This document shows positions 32,001 through 43,758 of a DNA stretch of 64,000 nt, piece by piece. The DNA is from Eutreptiella sp. 'Long Island Sound 2002' (Eukaryota > Euglenozoa > Euglenophyceae > Eutreptiales > Eutreptiaceae). Position 1 is the first letter of the stretch, and each line of letters opens with the position of its first letter. The stretch lies in contig OZ038382.1 of assembly GCA_964036045.1 (NCBI GenBank), positions 75,936,687 to 76,000,686 of the forward strand. Direction: 5' to 3'. Under the pieces are notes generated by a model. It saw nothing but the letters and a program-made list of their open reading frames with translations. It had not been told where the DNA came from and did no database searches. The position numbers were made by a program, and so were the translations under genes.

Positions 32001-33405
32001 CCCCCTCAACCTCGACCGCTTCTTGCAGAAGCTGGACGATTGGGGGGTGACCATCACTGAAGACATGGATCCCGCAGATGCGGAGAGATTTGTCTTCAAA
32101 CGGTTCAGGTACCGCCTGCCGGAAGTGCTCCAAGAGCTATACTTCGTGGCAACCAAGGAGGGGAAAATCAAGACCCCCAAGGAAGCCAAGAAGTGGCTCA
32201 ACGAGCAGGAGCGGGTGGACGCTCCGCAGTTGGCTGCCAAGCGGTGGAAGTCCATCAAGCTTCAGCATGATGGTCCGGAGATCCGCCTACGAGATTGGCG
32301 GGACTTCCAGGGGCAATACACCCTCTTCCGCCGCAACGTGGAGGACTGGAATGAGGGTGACAAGCAGGCCCGCCTGCTCTCCATGCTGCTGGAAGCATGG
32401 ATCAGGAGAGTCACCAAGGAGGAAGCCAAGAGGGCCAAGTCCAACCACACGGTCAAGATGATGCTCCCCAAGGAGTATCATACGAGCGTAGTGGCTTGGA
32501 CGAGCAAGAACGTGGCCCGAGATGTCAAACGGCACTCCCTGCGGAACGCCCTCCTCATCACCGTCACGGGCGATCGCGAGAAGACCGCGATGTGGCGCCT
32601 TGATGAGTGTGACGTGAGCGGCCAGACCATCTGTCTGCAGGCCATCCCGGCGCGGATGAGTTGCGACGAGATCCTGGAGTGGGTTGGGGAGGAGGTACTC
32701 AAGGAGTACCGGAACATCCACCACACCCGCGGGTTGAGGCCCGGCGACCGTGACGTCAACTACGTTGGCGAGGGGCCTGGCGGGGAAGCTGCCATGGACC
32801 CAGCGGGAGCCGATGGCGATGAAGCTCTCGTCGACGATGACGACGACGATGAGCCCGCCGAGATGGCCGTTTGTGCCTTCGTGGCCAGCAACCTGAACGC
32901 GGGGAGCAACCGGGGAAGCTGGAAGCCCCTGCAGAAGGGTTGGAAGAAGCAGGAGAAGAAGGATCCCCGCCGCATTGGCGACCCTCCGCTGTCCTTTGGG
33001 GAGTTCATACAAGCTCACCCTCAGGGCTGTTTCGTGTGTTATGGAAGGAACAAAGGGTTCAACCATGACCACCGAACTGGCCCCATCCACAAGGCCAACA
33101 CAGAGGCCTACAAGAAGGTGCACAGGTCGAAGAAGCGTGCACCCGCGGGTATCCGGGAGACCAAAGTGGAGGTCGACAAGGACGAGCTCTCCAAGCTGAT
33201 GTCGCTGGGGACCGAGTTGGCCAAGGAGATCCAGGAGATCAAGAGGAACTGGGTCCCCAGGTCGGACGACAAGAACAAGGAGAAAAAAGAGAACGACAAG
33301 AACAAGGACAAGGACAATAAGGGTAAGAAAGGGGGAAAGAAGAAGGGTGTCAACGAGGTTGATGCGGAGGAGCGTACCCCTACTACCACAACCGACGCCC
33401 CTTAG
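29046..33405 (+). pseudogene. gag: Gag of element 2 (broken)
   Basis: Long Gag spread over two frames. 29046 to about 30530 is one frame with TAG stops at 29403 and 30303. The reading then shifts and is open from about 30499 to 33405 except for TGA at 31357. Features in order: charged N-terminal region, Ala/Glu-rich coiled coil (29985-30340), Pro/Gly-rich linker (30810-31010), 22-residue coiled-coil repeats around ELDIAKTEMVKIAKVA (31080-31260), a capsid-like domain starting at DIKPPMYDGNPLNLDRFL (about 31970), an acidic run, and a CFVCY...HDH zinc-type motif (about 33030-33065). The C-terminal tail is Lys-rich. It ends in TAG in frame with pol. Confidence 0.75.
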
Positions 33406-33430
33406 CGGGGCCCCTGCAGCCAAGGGCCCC
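33403..33430 (+). promoter_or_regulatory. Gag-Pol junction of element 2: TAG plus strong hairpin
   Basis: TAG at 33403-33405, one spacer base, then a perfect 7-bp stem ggggccc/gggcccc (33407-33413 with 33424-33430) around a 10-nt loop. Pol continues in the same frame. The arrangement parallels the element 1 junction. Confidence 0.55.
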
Positions 33431-35979
33431 AGCTAGGGCGGTCGCAGGATGGTGTCGTGGGAAGCGCCACACCATCCCAGTCGGGAGAGGATAAGCACAA
33501 AGGGACTGCCGCGGGCGGAAGGCCCGGTCTGGCACCGGAAGCGAAAGACAGTCGTTGTGGCGGGGTGAGGGCAAGTGAAGGCACGAACCCTTGCACCCGT
33601 CAATCCTTCGCGACCAAGAATGTATTTGATGTGCTTCAAGATCTATCCGAGAGTATCGGAGGATCACCTGGACCGCAGCTGGATGCTGCAGATGGGCAGC
33701 CTGAGCCCATTGTCCACGACCTGCACCAGTCGCTTGTTGAGATTGTGGAACGGCCGGAGATCCTGAGCTTGCACGCCGTGCGCCAAGTGGGGCGTGAGCG
33801 GCAGTTGCACCTTAAGGTCCGTGCCTTATGCGGGGAAGTGGAAAAGGTCTTCGACGTGTTGGTCGACACGGGAGCTCAGGTCAGCTTGGTCAAGGCTGGC
33901 CTGCTTCCGCCAGAGTGCTTGACCGACAGTCGGAAGCCTGTCAGGCTGAAGGTGGCGAAAGGCCAGTACATGGTGGGAGGCACGAAGGAAGCAGCCATTG
34001 GGCTGCATTTCGTGAACCACCGTGAGCTGAGCCGCCCAGACCTCGGCAAGCAAATCCTCCTGCAAGGTCGCTTCTACGAGGCCGAGATGGACTGGGACAT
34101 GATCGTTGGGTACGACTTCATGATGGAGACGGAATCCGGCGTTCTCCCGGCCCAGGCCTCCATGACCCTGCACCAGGATGATCAGCTCTCGTGGCTTTCG
34201 TCACCTGAGCACCATGTGGAGTGCCAATGGATCCACCCGGAACGCAATCAGCTCGAAATGGCCGCGCTGGGCACTGAGCCAACTGGGCGAGCAAACCAGG
34301 AGTACGGCGTAATACCGGAAGTGGCGAGCCGAGTGGTCGCGAGCCTGGGAGCTTCGGATCTGGCCCTGGATGCGTTCTCCTCAGGAACCTCCGCCCATCT
34401 TCTGGTTTGTGAGAAGTACTGAAGCGCCCAGGACTCCGCGTGGAAAAGGCACTTGGGTCCGCATCAGGGTTTGATGTGAATCCATTGCCCCCGATGGGAC
34501 ATTCCAAGGGCGGTAGCGAAGATTTGCAAGGACCGCTCCAAGGCAGTGCTGGTTGTTCCTATGGGATTCACCGAGGAGGAAAGCACCCGAGATTGGGTGG
34601 TCTCATTGACCAACATGACCTTCAACAAGGTCGTCCTACCGGCTGGAGAGAGTGTCTATCAGGACGCTAAGGGACAGCCCATGCCACCCAAGAGATGGCC
34701 AACGGAGTTCCACTATGTGGAAGGGGGCCTTGAACAGGCCGACACCACGGACTTCGTGTGTGTCAAGCGCATCATAGCGGAGCCATAGCGGCAATGCTTT
34801 GCGGTTTCCCCTGTTGACATCGGAGAATCGGAGGACCCCCTCACTGAAGAAGAGTTGGATCTGGTTCAGGGGTATATGGATCAGCCCTTTCACGACTGGG
34901 GAAGCCAGCGTGAGGGCAAGGGCCAGGAAGAAGCCTGGTGGGAAGTGGACTCGATCGTCTCTGGTTCCTATGGTGGGAATACTTTCGTAAAGAGGGTGCT
35001 GGACCACATGTCCAGCCAGGACGAGCCAATTGGAGGCAACCCACCCACCTACGGCGACCTGTTCCGAGGCAAGACCAGAGATGGCCCTTTGGGCCACCCG
35101 AGAAGACCACCTGAGCCGAAACCGAGTGGGGTCGCTACCCCTAAAGTAGGCTCAGTGGTCCAGGTGCCCGGAAAAGCCAAGGCGGAGTCCGATGATTGCC
35201 CCAAGATCCAGGCATTGAGGGCCAGGCTGAAGCAGAAGTATGGGGACACCTTCTTCAGCGGAAAACCTGTGTTTCCCCCACCGGTGCGTGGACCGTATGG
35301 CGAGGCCAAGATACGACTGAAGCAGGACCCCGGTGTGTATCGACACCGGGAGTTCACCCTGAGGGGCAAGAGGAAGAAAGCCATGGAGAGGATCCTCCGT
35401 GATTTCATCGAGAGAGGCTGGCTTGAGCCGTGCCACTCCGAGTGGGCCTCTCCGTGCTTCGTCGTCCCCAAGAAGGTGGCCGGTGAGTGGCGGCTCGTGG
35501 TCGACTACCGCGGCTTAAACGCCCAAATGCAGCATGACAGCTATACGCTGCCCCTCATCGAGGACATGCTGCAAAAACAACACCGGCGAAGGATCTTCAC
35601 GGTGATTGACCTGAAACATGGTTATCATCAGAGGTCTCTCGCCGAGGAGTCCCGTGCCTGCACAGCCATGAGCACCCCACTAGGACCTCTCCAGTGGAAG
35701 GTGATGCCCATGGGCGTTACCAACGGCAATGCGGCTTTTCAGCAGATGCTGGAGAAACATGCTTGAGCCGGTGCGCGACTGTGCGGACCCCTTCGTGGAC
35801 AACGTGATCATCGCGTCCGGGGACCCCAGTATGAGCTATGAGGAGCTCCTGGAGGCACATGAGAGGGACGTCACCCGAGTGCTGGACCTTCTGGTTCGGC
35901 ACAAACTCACGGGCAGCAGTGACAAGGCCACCATTGCGGTAAGCGAGGTGGTCTTCGCTGGCCACATAGTCGGGAACGG
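33406..35979 (+). pseudogene. pol: Pol of element 2, 5' part (PR, MTase-like region, RT up to the inversion)
   Basis: In the gag frame after the TAG. Protease: VLVDTGAQVSLV (about 33855) and MIVGYDF (about 34100). A methyltransferase-like region follows with DAFSSG and a degenerate HCPRWD where element 3 has NPPF. RT starts about 35310 (RGWLEPCHSEWASPCFVVPKK). Lesions: TGA 34420, TGA 34477, TAG 34786, and one extra A near 35755 that shifts the frame before the active site. The active site reads FVDN (35792-35803) instead of YxDD, so the second catalytic Asp is lost. The gene stops abruptly after GHIVGNG at the inversion point. Confidence 0.85.
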
Positions 35980-36987
35980 ATGGGGTCTATTGGCGGGTCA
36001 GTCTTGGAATGGTGCACCCGCCAAATGGGCACGCGATATGACACCAAATATGGCATACAACCCTACCCTCGCCTTCTACACCCAACCTAGTGGCCTAGAA
36101 TCAAAGTGTGCCTATATTCTAGAGTAACCTTGGTACCTTAACACGCATGCAAGTGCTTTGGTCGAAAATCGACCTCCATTCGGAAAGCCGAATTTTAGCA
36201 TGCACGCAAAATATATTGTCAATATATATATGGAGATCATATATGTACTATCCGGGGAAGACAAGTGATATGCCCCGGATGTAGAGGCAAGCAAAGAGGG
36301 AGGAAACGCGAACTCAACATACTTCTACACGTACTTGGACGCCAAGTACGTGAGATTGCCCATTTCTTGGAAAACACTCAAAACAAATAACCCTTTGGGC
36401 CTATGGAGTTGGGATCCTTTGGCCTCATCCTATGACTATGGGGGGCAAAACCTCATACACAGTGCCTATGAGGCACGTCAATTCGCCCTAGGGCGCTTGA
36501 ATGCTCGTAACCCTTGTTATTTCACTTGGGGGTTCAAAGCGCCTTCGGCCGCCCTGATTTTCTGGGAAAAATCTGGGACGCGATGCGTTTTATCAAGGAA
36601 AAAATTGCGGATCACTCGGAGAGTGTTTCAGACTCAACTTCAAGAAAAATCATTTTACAGAATCATCTAATGCAGTGCACGGAACGGGCGACGTCAGGCG
36701 GCGATTTCACGACAATTAGAAATCGCGGTAGAAATCGGGTATTTCACCGATTTCTAACCGCAAATCGACCAAGACAGTAAAATTATGGTAATTCCACATC
36801 GACTTAATGGTTACAAATCGGATTCTAGATTTCGCGGGTTAGAGAACAGGGATATCCCGCTGACAGCCGGTGTCAACGGCTTCCGCACGGGTGTGACGGC
36901 TCACAGGCCTCCGGGCCATGGGCCATAACGGGTGTGACGGCTCACAGGCCTCCGGGCCATGGGCCATAGGTTCTGGGTACCGCTTCA
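35980..36987 (-). repeat. 3' LTR of element 2, left part (inverted)
   Basis: Reverse complement of 25773-26821, one 41-bp unit shorter, with scattered substitutions (a few percent by eye). Confidence 0.88.
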
Positions 36988-36998
36988 CCCCCCTCCTT
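36988..36998 (-). other. Polypurine tract of element 2
   Basis: On the element strand AAGGAGGGGGG abuts TGAAGCGG of the 3' LTR. It is nearly the same as the tract of element 1, marking the true LTR start. Confidence 0.8.
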
Positions 36999-38480
36999 AG
37001 AGCAAACCCTGGGGGCGGGCTCGATAACACCCAAGCATGGCAGCGGGTACCCAGGACCATCCCCTGAAGGGGGGGGGGGGTGTCACATCCTCACTTCAGG
37101 CCGATTTGCGGGTTAGGCTGCCCAGTACAATCCCACAGTAAGACAGGTACGGTGCTGTAGCTGCTAGTAACTGCAAGTATAGTATCAAGCATCAAGTTCC
37201 GGGTCCTGGCAGCGATTGTTCGGCATCCAAATGACCCGTTAACCCATACCAGGCGCACCGGGTGCCGGCTGCGACGGTCACTACCACAGTGGCAGTGGCA
37301 TACACGGCCAGCATAGGCGTCACACGACGACCGAGGTGGTCCCACAGGTCGAAAGCGACCACAAAGATCCATCAGGCTACCCCAGGCTTCCCAAGGCCGC
37401 AGTCTGGGGGGGAGTCCCCACGGGTCCCTCCTCGGGCGCACCATGTCCATATCCACGACGCGAGTCCAGAGTGGTAAAGCCGAACGAGCTCCTCCATAAG
37501 GGGTCGGGCATCAAGGCCGTCTTTTCCCTCGCCCTATTACCACGAAGGCCATGCATGGGGGAGTCCCCATGCAGTCTGGGCGGAGGCGTCGACTCCTCAA
37601 ACCACCAGTTTCCCAGGCAGACTGACCGAGGTCAGGACACCGGAGGTCGCCACCCGACTGCAAGTGCGTCTGCAAGTTGGTAGGCTCACACTGGGACTGA
37701 CAGTGGCGGACCGCTGGGAGTGTAGTCAGGCAACTGGGCTTCCCGCCTGGCGCCATCAGGATCTCAGCACATCACAGCCACTAGGGCACAAGGTATCACG
37801 GGCACTCAAACAGAAGAATCTGTACTTAGGTATTGGTCCAGGCTGGACCTTGTGTAAGAGCATGTACACGGCGACTCAGGGCGCCTTCGTATTCCAATTC
37901 GTGTCCCTTTGGGGGGAAAAACAGTCCACATCTCGGTGATGGACTGACAACACTTAACATACAGATGCACCTATCCTGGGGGGAGCAAAAATAAGCAACA
38001 AACGGGGTAATAGGCGTGTAAACACACTCTGGCCAGAGCGCCAAACCACGCCCCGGTTAGGATAAGGCATATGCAGGAGGGTGGACAGGAAAGAGCCTGA
38101 GTTCAGGCCATATATAGTCTGCAGACACACGTAGACTGGTCTGGATCCCGCAAGTGCCATGGGACCAGACCACACACCCAAAAAATCGCAATGCCGATGA
38201 CAGCGGCATCCGTTGCGCAACGTCGTATGGGCTTCAAGGCCCTAAGAGGTCAGAAAACATCAAGGTCAGTTGCCTGCCTGGTTTCCCAAGGATTCAGCAG
38301 GCGAGGAGTGACGAAGAGGAGTGGAAGAGAGGGGCCATCCTCCCCTGGATTCAGCAGGGGGGGGTATATGGCCACTCTGATGGCAGGTCACCGGAAGATG
38401 GAAGAGAGCAAGCAAGTGAGGGACGATCCGTCGACCTAACAAGCGCTCAAACTGCATCAGGGGAGAGCTCAGGGCGGTGA
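36999..38480 (-). other. 3' untranslated region of element 2 (inverted)
   Basis: About 1.5 kb between the integrase stop and the polypurine tract. No ORF with protein-like content is seen on either strand. Confidence 0.6.
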
Positions 38481-40890
38481 TCAGGCGCCCCTGGCTGCAA
38501 TCGCCCGGGTGAGTGCTGCCAAGTCCGAGACATGGATCTTGGTCTTGTGCTTGCGGATGTAGTCCATGAAGGGGGTATTAATCCGCGGCACGAACGAGGA
38601 GACGGGTTCCCAGGTGTCGCGGGATGGCCCATAGCCTCGCCAACGAACCTTGAACTCCAGGCCTCCAGGTGCTGTGGCGTTCGGACGCTGGGCCAGGATC
38701 TTCTCGACGGTATGGTCGTCCTGCTCAGCATAGTCGTCGTCCGAATCTGCCTCATGTGCGGCATAGTCCAGGGACAGATGTTGGCCACGGAGGTCGGGTG
38801 CCCGCACACCGAGTTGACTCTCGTGGCGCTCCTTGAACTGTCCGTGACCCACCTTGATGCGGTAGGTGTCCTCACCAATCCTGCGGACCACCTCTCCGAG
38901 TGTGAACCAGGTTTTGGTGCGGTGGGTGCCCATAGGGCGGGGTCTGATCACCCACACCGGGTCTCCCAACCTGAACTTTGTCGCTGTCGAGCTCGCGGCG
39001 GACTTCTGACGCTCAGCATGCTCCTTCTCGAGCTGCTGGCGGATGTCCCGCGCCGTTGCCTCTTGCCGCGCGAAGAATTCCTTCGCGTCCATGGCCATGC
39101 CATCACCAGACAAGGGAAGTCCCCGACCCAGGGGGTCCCTGCCGAATAGAATCTGGTGAGGGGACAAACCACATGGAGTTGGGGTGTCATGATGGGCCTT
39201 CAGAGCGGGCCACATCTCCTCAAACCAGTTCCGACGTGGATTGGTGATGTGAATCTTGCGCAGCTTCTCGAACAGCTGCCTTCCAGCCACTTCAGCCTGG
39301 CCATTGGACCGGCTGAGATGCACGACGCTCTTGGCATGACGTATTCCAATGAGGGAACACATGGCCATTAACCAGCCACCAGTAAACTGGGGCCCTCGGT
39401 CACTACAAATGGTGCGGGGGGATGTCAAAGACAGTCAGCCAATGACGAAGCATCATGACTGCCACTTCCTTGGCAAGCAACCCCTTTTTCCGTGGCGGAA
39501 CGGCTACTACGTAGCCGCTGTGGCGATCCACACAAAGGACCACATAGTCAAAGGTCTCTTTGCCAATGTGAACTCCGGGCATGGAGAAGGCGTCCATGGC
39601 CACGCTCTCGATAGGCTGGTCAGGCACCGGAGTCCATTGGGCTTCCCCCTTGACGTTCCGGTTGTCGGGATTGCAGGCCTGACAGACTCAGCAACCCTTT
39701 CTGACCTTCTTGATAGCGCTGTAGAGACTGATCTGGTCGATTTCGAACCGGCGCTGCATGTCCAGGGCTTGCTTCTTGACCCCTGGGTGCATCATGTGGT
39801 GGTGCCAAGCCTCACATAGCTCGAGCACTCGGGACTCTGGGACCAGCAGCTTACCATTCCGGTAGAGCTTGCCATCCTCCTCAGTCAGCCCCTTTGGCCA
39901 CTTCTGCCCGTCATCAGGGTCGGTCACAGCCCTATACTCGGCCTCAAAGGCCTCAGACTTAGCGTAGTCGTCGGTCCAGTCGTCCTGGAGGCAAGATTCA
40001 GGGAAGAGGTGCTTGTCGGACTCAGCTCCATCAGGGGCGAGTACTCTGACCGCTCTGCCCATCCTCATTCCGAGGGGGGCATCCGCAGCCATGACGACGA
40101 AGCATTTAACACCCTCCTCCTCCATCAGGCGCTCCATTTCTATGATCCTCTTGGCTTCAGCAGTCTCAGCCTCATCGCCATGGGCAGAGACATCCGTCAT
40201 GCCCTTGCTGGCGGATAGGCCCACCTACTGAGACAGTCCGCCACGGTGTTGTCCTTGCCAGGAACATACACAACCGTGGGGTCGAACTTGGCCATAGTCT
40301 CATGCCATCTTGCCCGTCGGGAGGCGGGACCAGAGGGGGTGTCCACGTGCTCTTTGTGCCAGGACTGCAGACTCTGATGGTCGGTGCAGACGGTGACGGG
40401 ATGGAGGGCTATGTACCCAGCCCATTTCCTGAGAGCCATGACGATGGCATGCGCCTCCTTTTCTCGGGGCGTCCACGTCTGTCTCTGGCCTTCCGCCAGG
40501 ACTCGGCTCCAGAAGGCCACTGGCACGTGCCTCCCATCGTCGAGCACTTGTTCCAACACAGCGCCAACGGCGTAGTTGGAAGCGTCGGTGCGCAGGAAGA
40601 ACCCTCGGTCAGGATCCACGAGGTGCAGACCCACTGCGGATAGCAGCGCCTGCTTCATCCCCTCAAAGGCACGGTCGGACTCAGCATTCCAGACCAGAGC
40701 CTTCTTGGACCCCTTCTCGGTCTCCTCTCGGTTGCCCTTGAGCATGGTCGTCATGGGGGCTGCAAACTCCGCATACATTTTGATATACCCCGAGTAGTAG
40801 TTGCAGAACCCCAAGTACGCACGCAGCTCAGAGACCGTTTTGGGCTTTTCCCAGTGCTCAATCGCAGCCACCTTGCCAGGTATGGGCTTC
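38481..40890 (-). pseudogene. pol: Pol of element 2, 3' part (RNase H, integrase, chromodomain)
   Basis: Continuation of the split RT. 40871-40197: RT thumb (ELRAYLGFCNYYSGYI) and RNase H with acidic sites FFLRTDAS, REKEAHAI and CTDHQS. A frameshift near 40215 leads to 40224-39688, the linker and integrase zinc region (HHHMMHPG...GC). TGA follows at 39690-39688, then VCQAC. 39627-39403 has the first integrase Asp (VAMDAF). A run of six G on the plus strand (39416-39421; one base too many) shifts the frame before CSDRGPQF. 39428-38481 has the second Asp, the Glu in NGQAEVAGRQL and a chromodomain (HTVEKIL...FKVRWRGYG...TWEP) near 38680-38540. It ends in TGA. The gene is dead. Confidence 0.88.
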
Positions 40891-40930
40891 CGCTGCTATC
40901 TGCTGCTATCTGCTGCTATCTGCTGCTATC
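40891..40930. repeat. 10-bp minisatellite at the inversion junction
   Basis: Four copies of tgctgctatc (the first begins with c) lie between the pol end and the LTR. The last unit shares tatc with the LTR sequence tatcgcacg, so it overlaps the junction by four bases. Confidence 0.85.
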
Positions 40931-42654
40931 GCACGAGGCCCTTCATTGTACTCCCAACCAACACTCGCAAGCCTAACCTTCGTGAAGGGACGCTTGTGGA
41001 GCGCTCCCGAAGCGATGCGTTGCGAGCAGGGTTTGTTTTTTGCAATATTCCATTTTTGCATGTGCCCACTTGGGAGGCAGCGCGCGCGGCCTTCCAAAGC
41101 GCTCCAAGTGGAGCACATATGTGGAATCGAAGGTCATCGCTATCGTGTCATTGTGTTTAGAAGGATTGGTCGATTACTCAATCCAAGCCGAAGATATTAT
41201 AATATATTTGTGCACTTTTGAAGGCACTTTTGCGTGTTTTTTCGCCAACTTTGCTGTTTTTTGCCGGTCATGATGTCAAGTGGCGACCGTGTATCTCAAC
41301 GTTGCGCCCCATTGACATCATGACCCAGTGTTGTTTTGGGGGCACATACTTCGGTGCCCAACATATCTTGGACCCGGCAATTAACTCCTCTTGGGCTTGG
41401 CACACCGTGGCCGCCATGGTGGCGATTTGGGACGATCCTAAATCATGGGCTCACTTGGCGACCCTGCCATTCCCAAAACCGGAGGGGTTTGGGCGATGCC
41501 CAAAAGATATGTTGGACGCATATGACTTGATACCAATCCTATGGCACACTTCGGTCCAAGTCGGGCATGTGCCTCATTTGCCCCACCAATGAGTGTGCGC
41601 ATTTTCGCCATTTTGAGCAATTTTCCACATTTTCTGCCCGGCGTGCACCATGTTCTGCCCCCTCGTGCACGCCGGACGCATGGACCAATGGACCATATAT
41701 GACATGGGTGTTATGGATATCAGTCACCATGGTTCGCACACCACGTGGGCGAAGCGGAGCAGCCTTCATTAAGGTGCTAGCCCAAAGTGAGTGTGGACAA
41801 TTTTGCCATTTTGGCAATTGTGGACCCAATTGGGATCATCGTCACGCCGAGTGGCATGTAGTTTTTTGAGGGCCAACGGCATGGCAGTCTCCATTGGACT
41901 CCTGGTGGATAGCGTATGGAATGGCGGATCTGATCTCCAAGCTGGCGTGGAGATATACTTTTGGGAGTACCCCGGATTTTGGCTCATTTTGAGCAGCCAA
42001 AATGACGCCCTTTTGGGACCCCAACTTCACCCCCCCGTGTGGTCAATTGGCGGCCCCATATCTCTATGCCCACAGGGAGTCGGGACCTGATTTTAGGTTG
42101 TGCACTCAGATATAGGTCCTAGGTCCTGCCTCCTATCCTGTGAGCCATTGGCCTTCCCCTGGCCAGGCGAGCCACGCGTGGGACTGACGCCAATTTTGGT
42201 AATTTTGGCATCATGACCCCACTTGATGAACCCGTGGTGCCCTGATGCCGGGACCTCAGAGGGAACCAGGTTGGGTGAGGGCTCCAGGGAGTTGATACTC
42301 GAAGGGCATAGGGTCAGCTGCCTCTTCCCTACCTCTGGCGGGTCCAGACGAGCGGTCACTTTTGGAGCTTTCGGAGCTAATATCAGTTTAGGCGGAAACA
42401 GCCCATTTTCAGCTACCAACTCCTAGGGGATAATGGCAGGGCCTCATCTCCGGCTCAGAGGGGAGTTAGGACCTGCCGTTAGGGAAGCATAGGAAGCCAC
42501 CGTTGGTCCGCCTTGGAGCCACTTGGTTTCCAGGAACTCCATTGTGGCTGGGCGGAACACCCTCCCCTATTGGCAGGGTTTCAGGGTACGGACTGAGTAG
42601 GGCATGGGTTGTGTTTGAGCCCCCACCCCTGCCAGCCACTGAGAGGGTCGGACC
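40927..42654 (+). repeat. 3' LTR of element 2, right part (truncated)
   Basis: Direct copy of 26821-28546 with scattered substitutions. Identity ends abruptly at 42654 (...gtcggacc), 126 bp short of the LTR end, where family Y begins. No target duplication can therefore be tested for element 2. Confidence 0.87.
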
Positions 42655-43758
42655 ATACGTCAGCGTAGACGCGCAAGACCCCGGCAACCCATCCAGCCCA
42701 CCCGCCCCAGGGCCGGGGCACCCCTGCCTCACACCGGCCACCATCTGCGACCGTGACCTCCTCCGGACAACCCTCCAAGGCAGGGCCCTGACCACCCCCC
42801 TGGGCTGGTACCGCCTACAAGAGGACTGGACCAAGCTCACCGTCAAAGCCCTCCGGGACCTGACCACCCCAGGCAGCGGCCTCCACGAGGCCATCGTAGA
42901 CCTCGTACTCTGGCTAGCCCGCAAACACACCCAAGGCCAGCACATCTGGATCCCCCCCATCGAGTGGGGCCAGGCCCTGACACACGACACCGTCATCAAC
43001 GTCACACGTCGAGGGACCGTACGCCTACGACGGGCCCCAGCGGAGAAGGACCACCCAGCAGACCCGAACCGCCCGGAGCAGTGGGAACAGGCCACCACAC
43101 CAACCCGCGACACCGCCCTCCGCGCTGCCGGCCTCCGCACCCCAGACGACGACCTCCCCCCCCCCACCTACAGACAGTGACCACCCCCCGCCGGAGGTCT
43201 GGGTGACAGTCCTGGAGCGCGGGCACTACTACGTGATAGCTGCTACGGCTACGTCCCCCGGCCCGCAATGGCTCGTCAAAGGGACACACGACATGCTCGC
43301 CCCAGGGGCCGCCTCACCAGGGGCAGTAGGATACCCAGCACCCAGCACAGAGTTCTCAGGGGGGTCCTCCAGCCAGGGGACAAGCCCCCAGCCCGCGCCC
43401 TGGCCCAAATCACCTCAGGGAAGGCGGGCTACCACCTGGGACTGGCCATGCTCTGCCTGACCCACTGGATCCAGCGCCGCTGGCCACCCAGGGGGATCGT
43501 TCCCTGGATTTGGGCCATCCCCACCGCCCACAGACAAATCGAGGCGGGCCCGGACACGCGGCCAAACCCCCCCCCCCCAGACCGCAGCAATCCCTCACCT
43601 GCGGGTACCACGCCATCCACAGGGTCCTCCGCCGCGTGGGTCTTAGCCCAGAGCTAGCATACGCCCTTCCCACCACTGACCAGGAGGTCCATCAGATACG
43701 CAAGCTCGTCTTCGAAATCCTTGCCGCGGCAGCAGAAGACGGCAAGCTTCTCCTCTAA
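42655..43758 (+). pseudogene. C48/Ulp1-like protease of family Y
   Basis: Second, diverged copy of the protease in family X, beginning at the cut LTR. N-terminal segment in the frame ending 43180: TTPGSGLHEAIVDLVLWLAR then IPPIEWGQAL. The reading shifts at a run of ten C (43156-43165) to ERGHYYVI (catalytic His, about 43220-43235) and THDML (candidate Asp, about 43287). It shifts again to SGKAGYHLGLAMLCL...WIQRRW, and at a run of twelve C (43567-43578) to QQSLTCGYHAIHRVL (Gln and catalytic Cys, Cys near 43600). His, Asp, Gln and Cys of the family can all be proposed. Two of the three shifts lie at C-runs, so the gene may be intact if those runs are miscounted. Confidence 0.5.

Larger units (their letters stand above)
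35980..40926 (-). other. Inverted block of element 2
   Basis: Everything from 35980 to 40926 is reversed relative to the rest of element 2. The left end splits pol inside RT; the right end splits the 3' LTR at the position equivalent to 26821. Mentally restoring the block makes both pol and the 3' LTR continuous, so a single inversion explains all of it. The junction at the right end carries four copies of a 10-bp word. Confidence 0.88.
25773..42654 (+). mobile_element. Element 2: old chromovirus with internal 4.9-kb inversion
   Basis: A Ty3/gypsy element of about 16.9 kb. Order: 5' LTR (25773-28672), gag (29046-33405), 5' part of pol on the plus strand (to 35979), an inverted block 35980-40926, then the right part of the 3' LTR (40927-42654). 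The inverted block contains, on the minus strand, the 3' part of pol, the 3' untranslated region, the polypurine tract and the left part of the 3' LTR. The RT gene stops at 35979 within GHIVGNG and picks up on the minus strand near 40890 at the next expected residues. The 3' LTR is likewise split into two exactly adjoining parts. The last 126 bp of the 3' LTR are missing, the coding genes carry many stops and shifts, and the LTR copies are clearly diverged. Confidence 0.88.

Noticed and set aside
32287-33423. Minus-strand 378-codon frame opposite gag of element 2
   Set aside because: Mirror frame of the real Gag coding strand; hydrophobic composition comes from complementing Lys/Asp codons and no motif is present.
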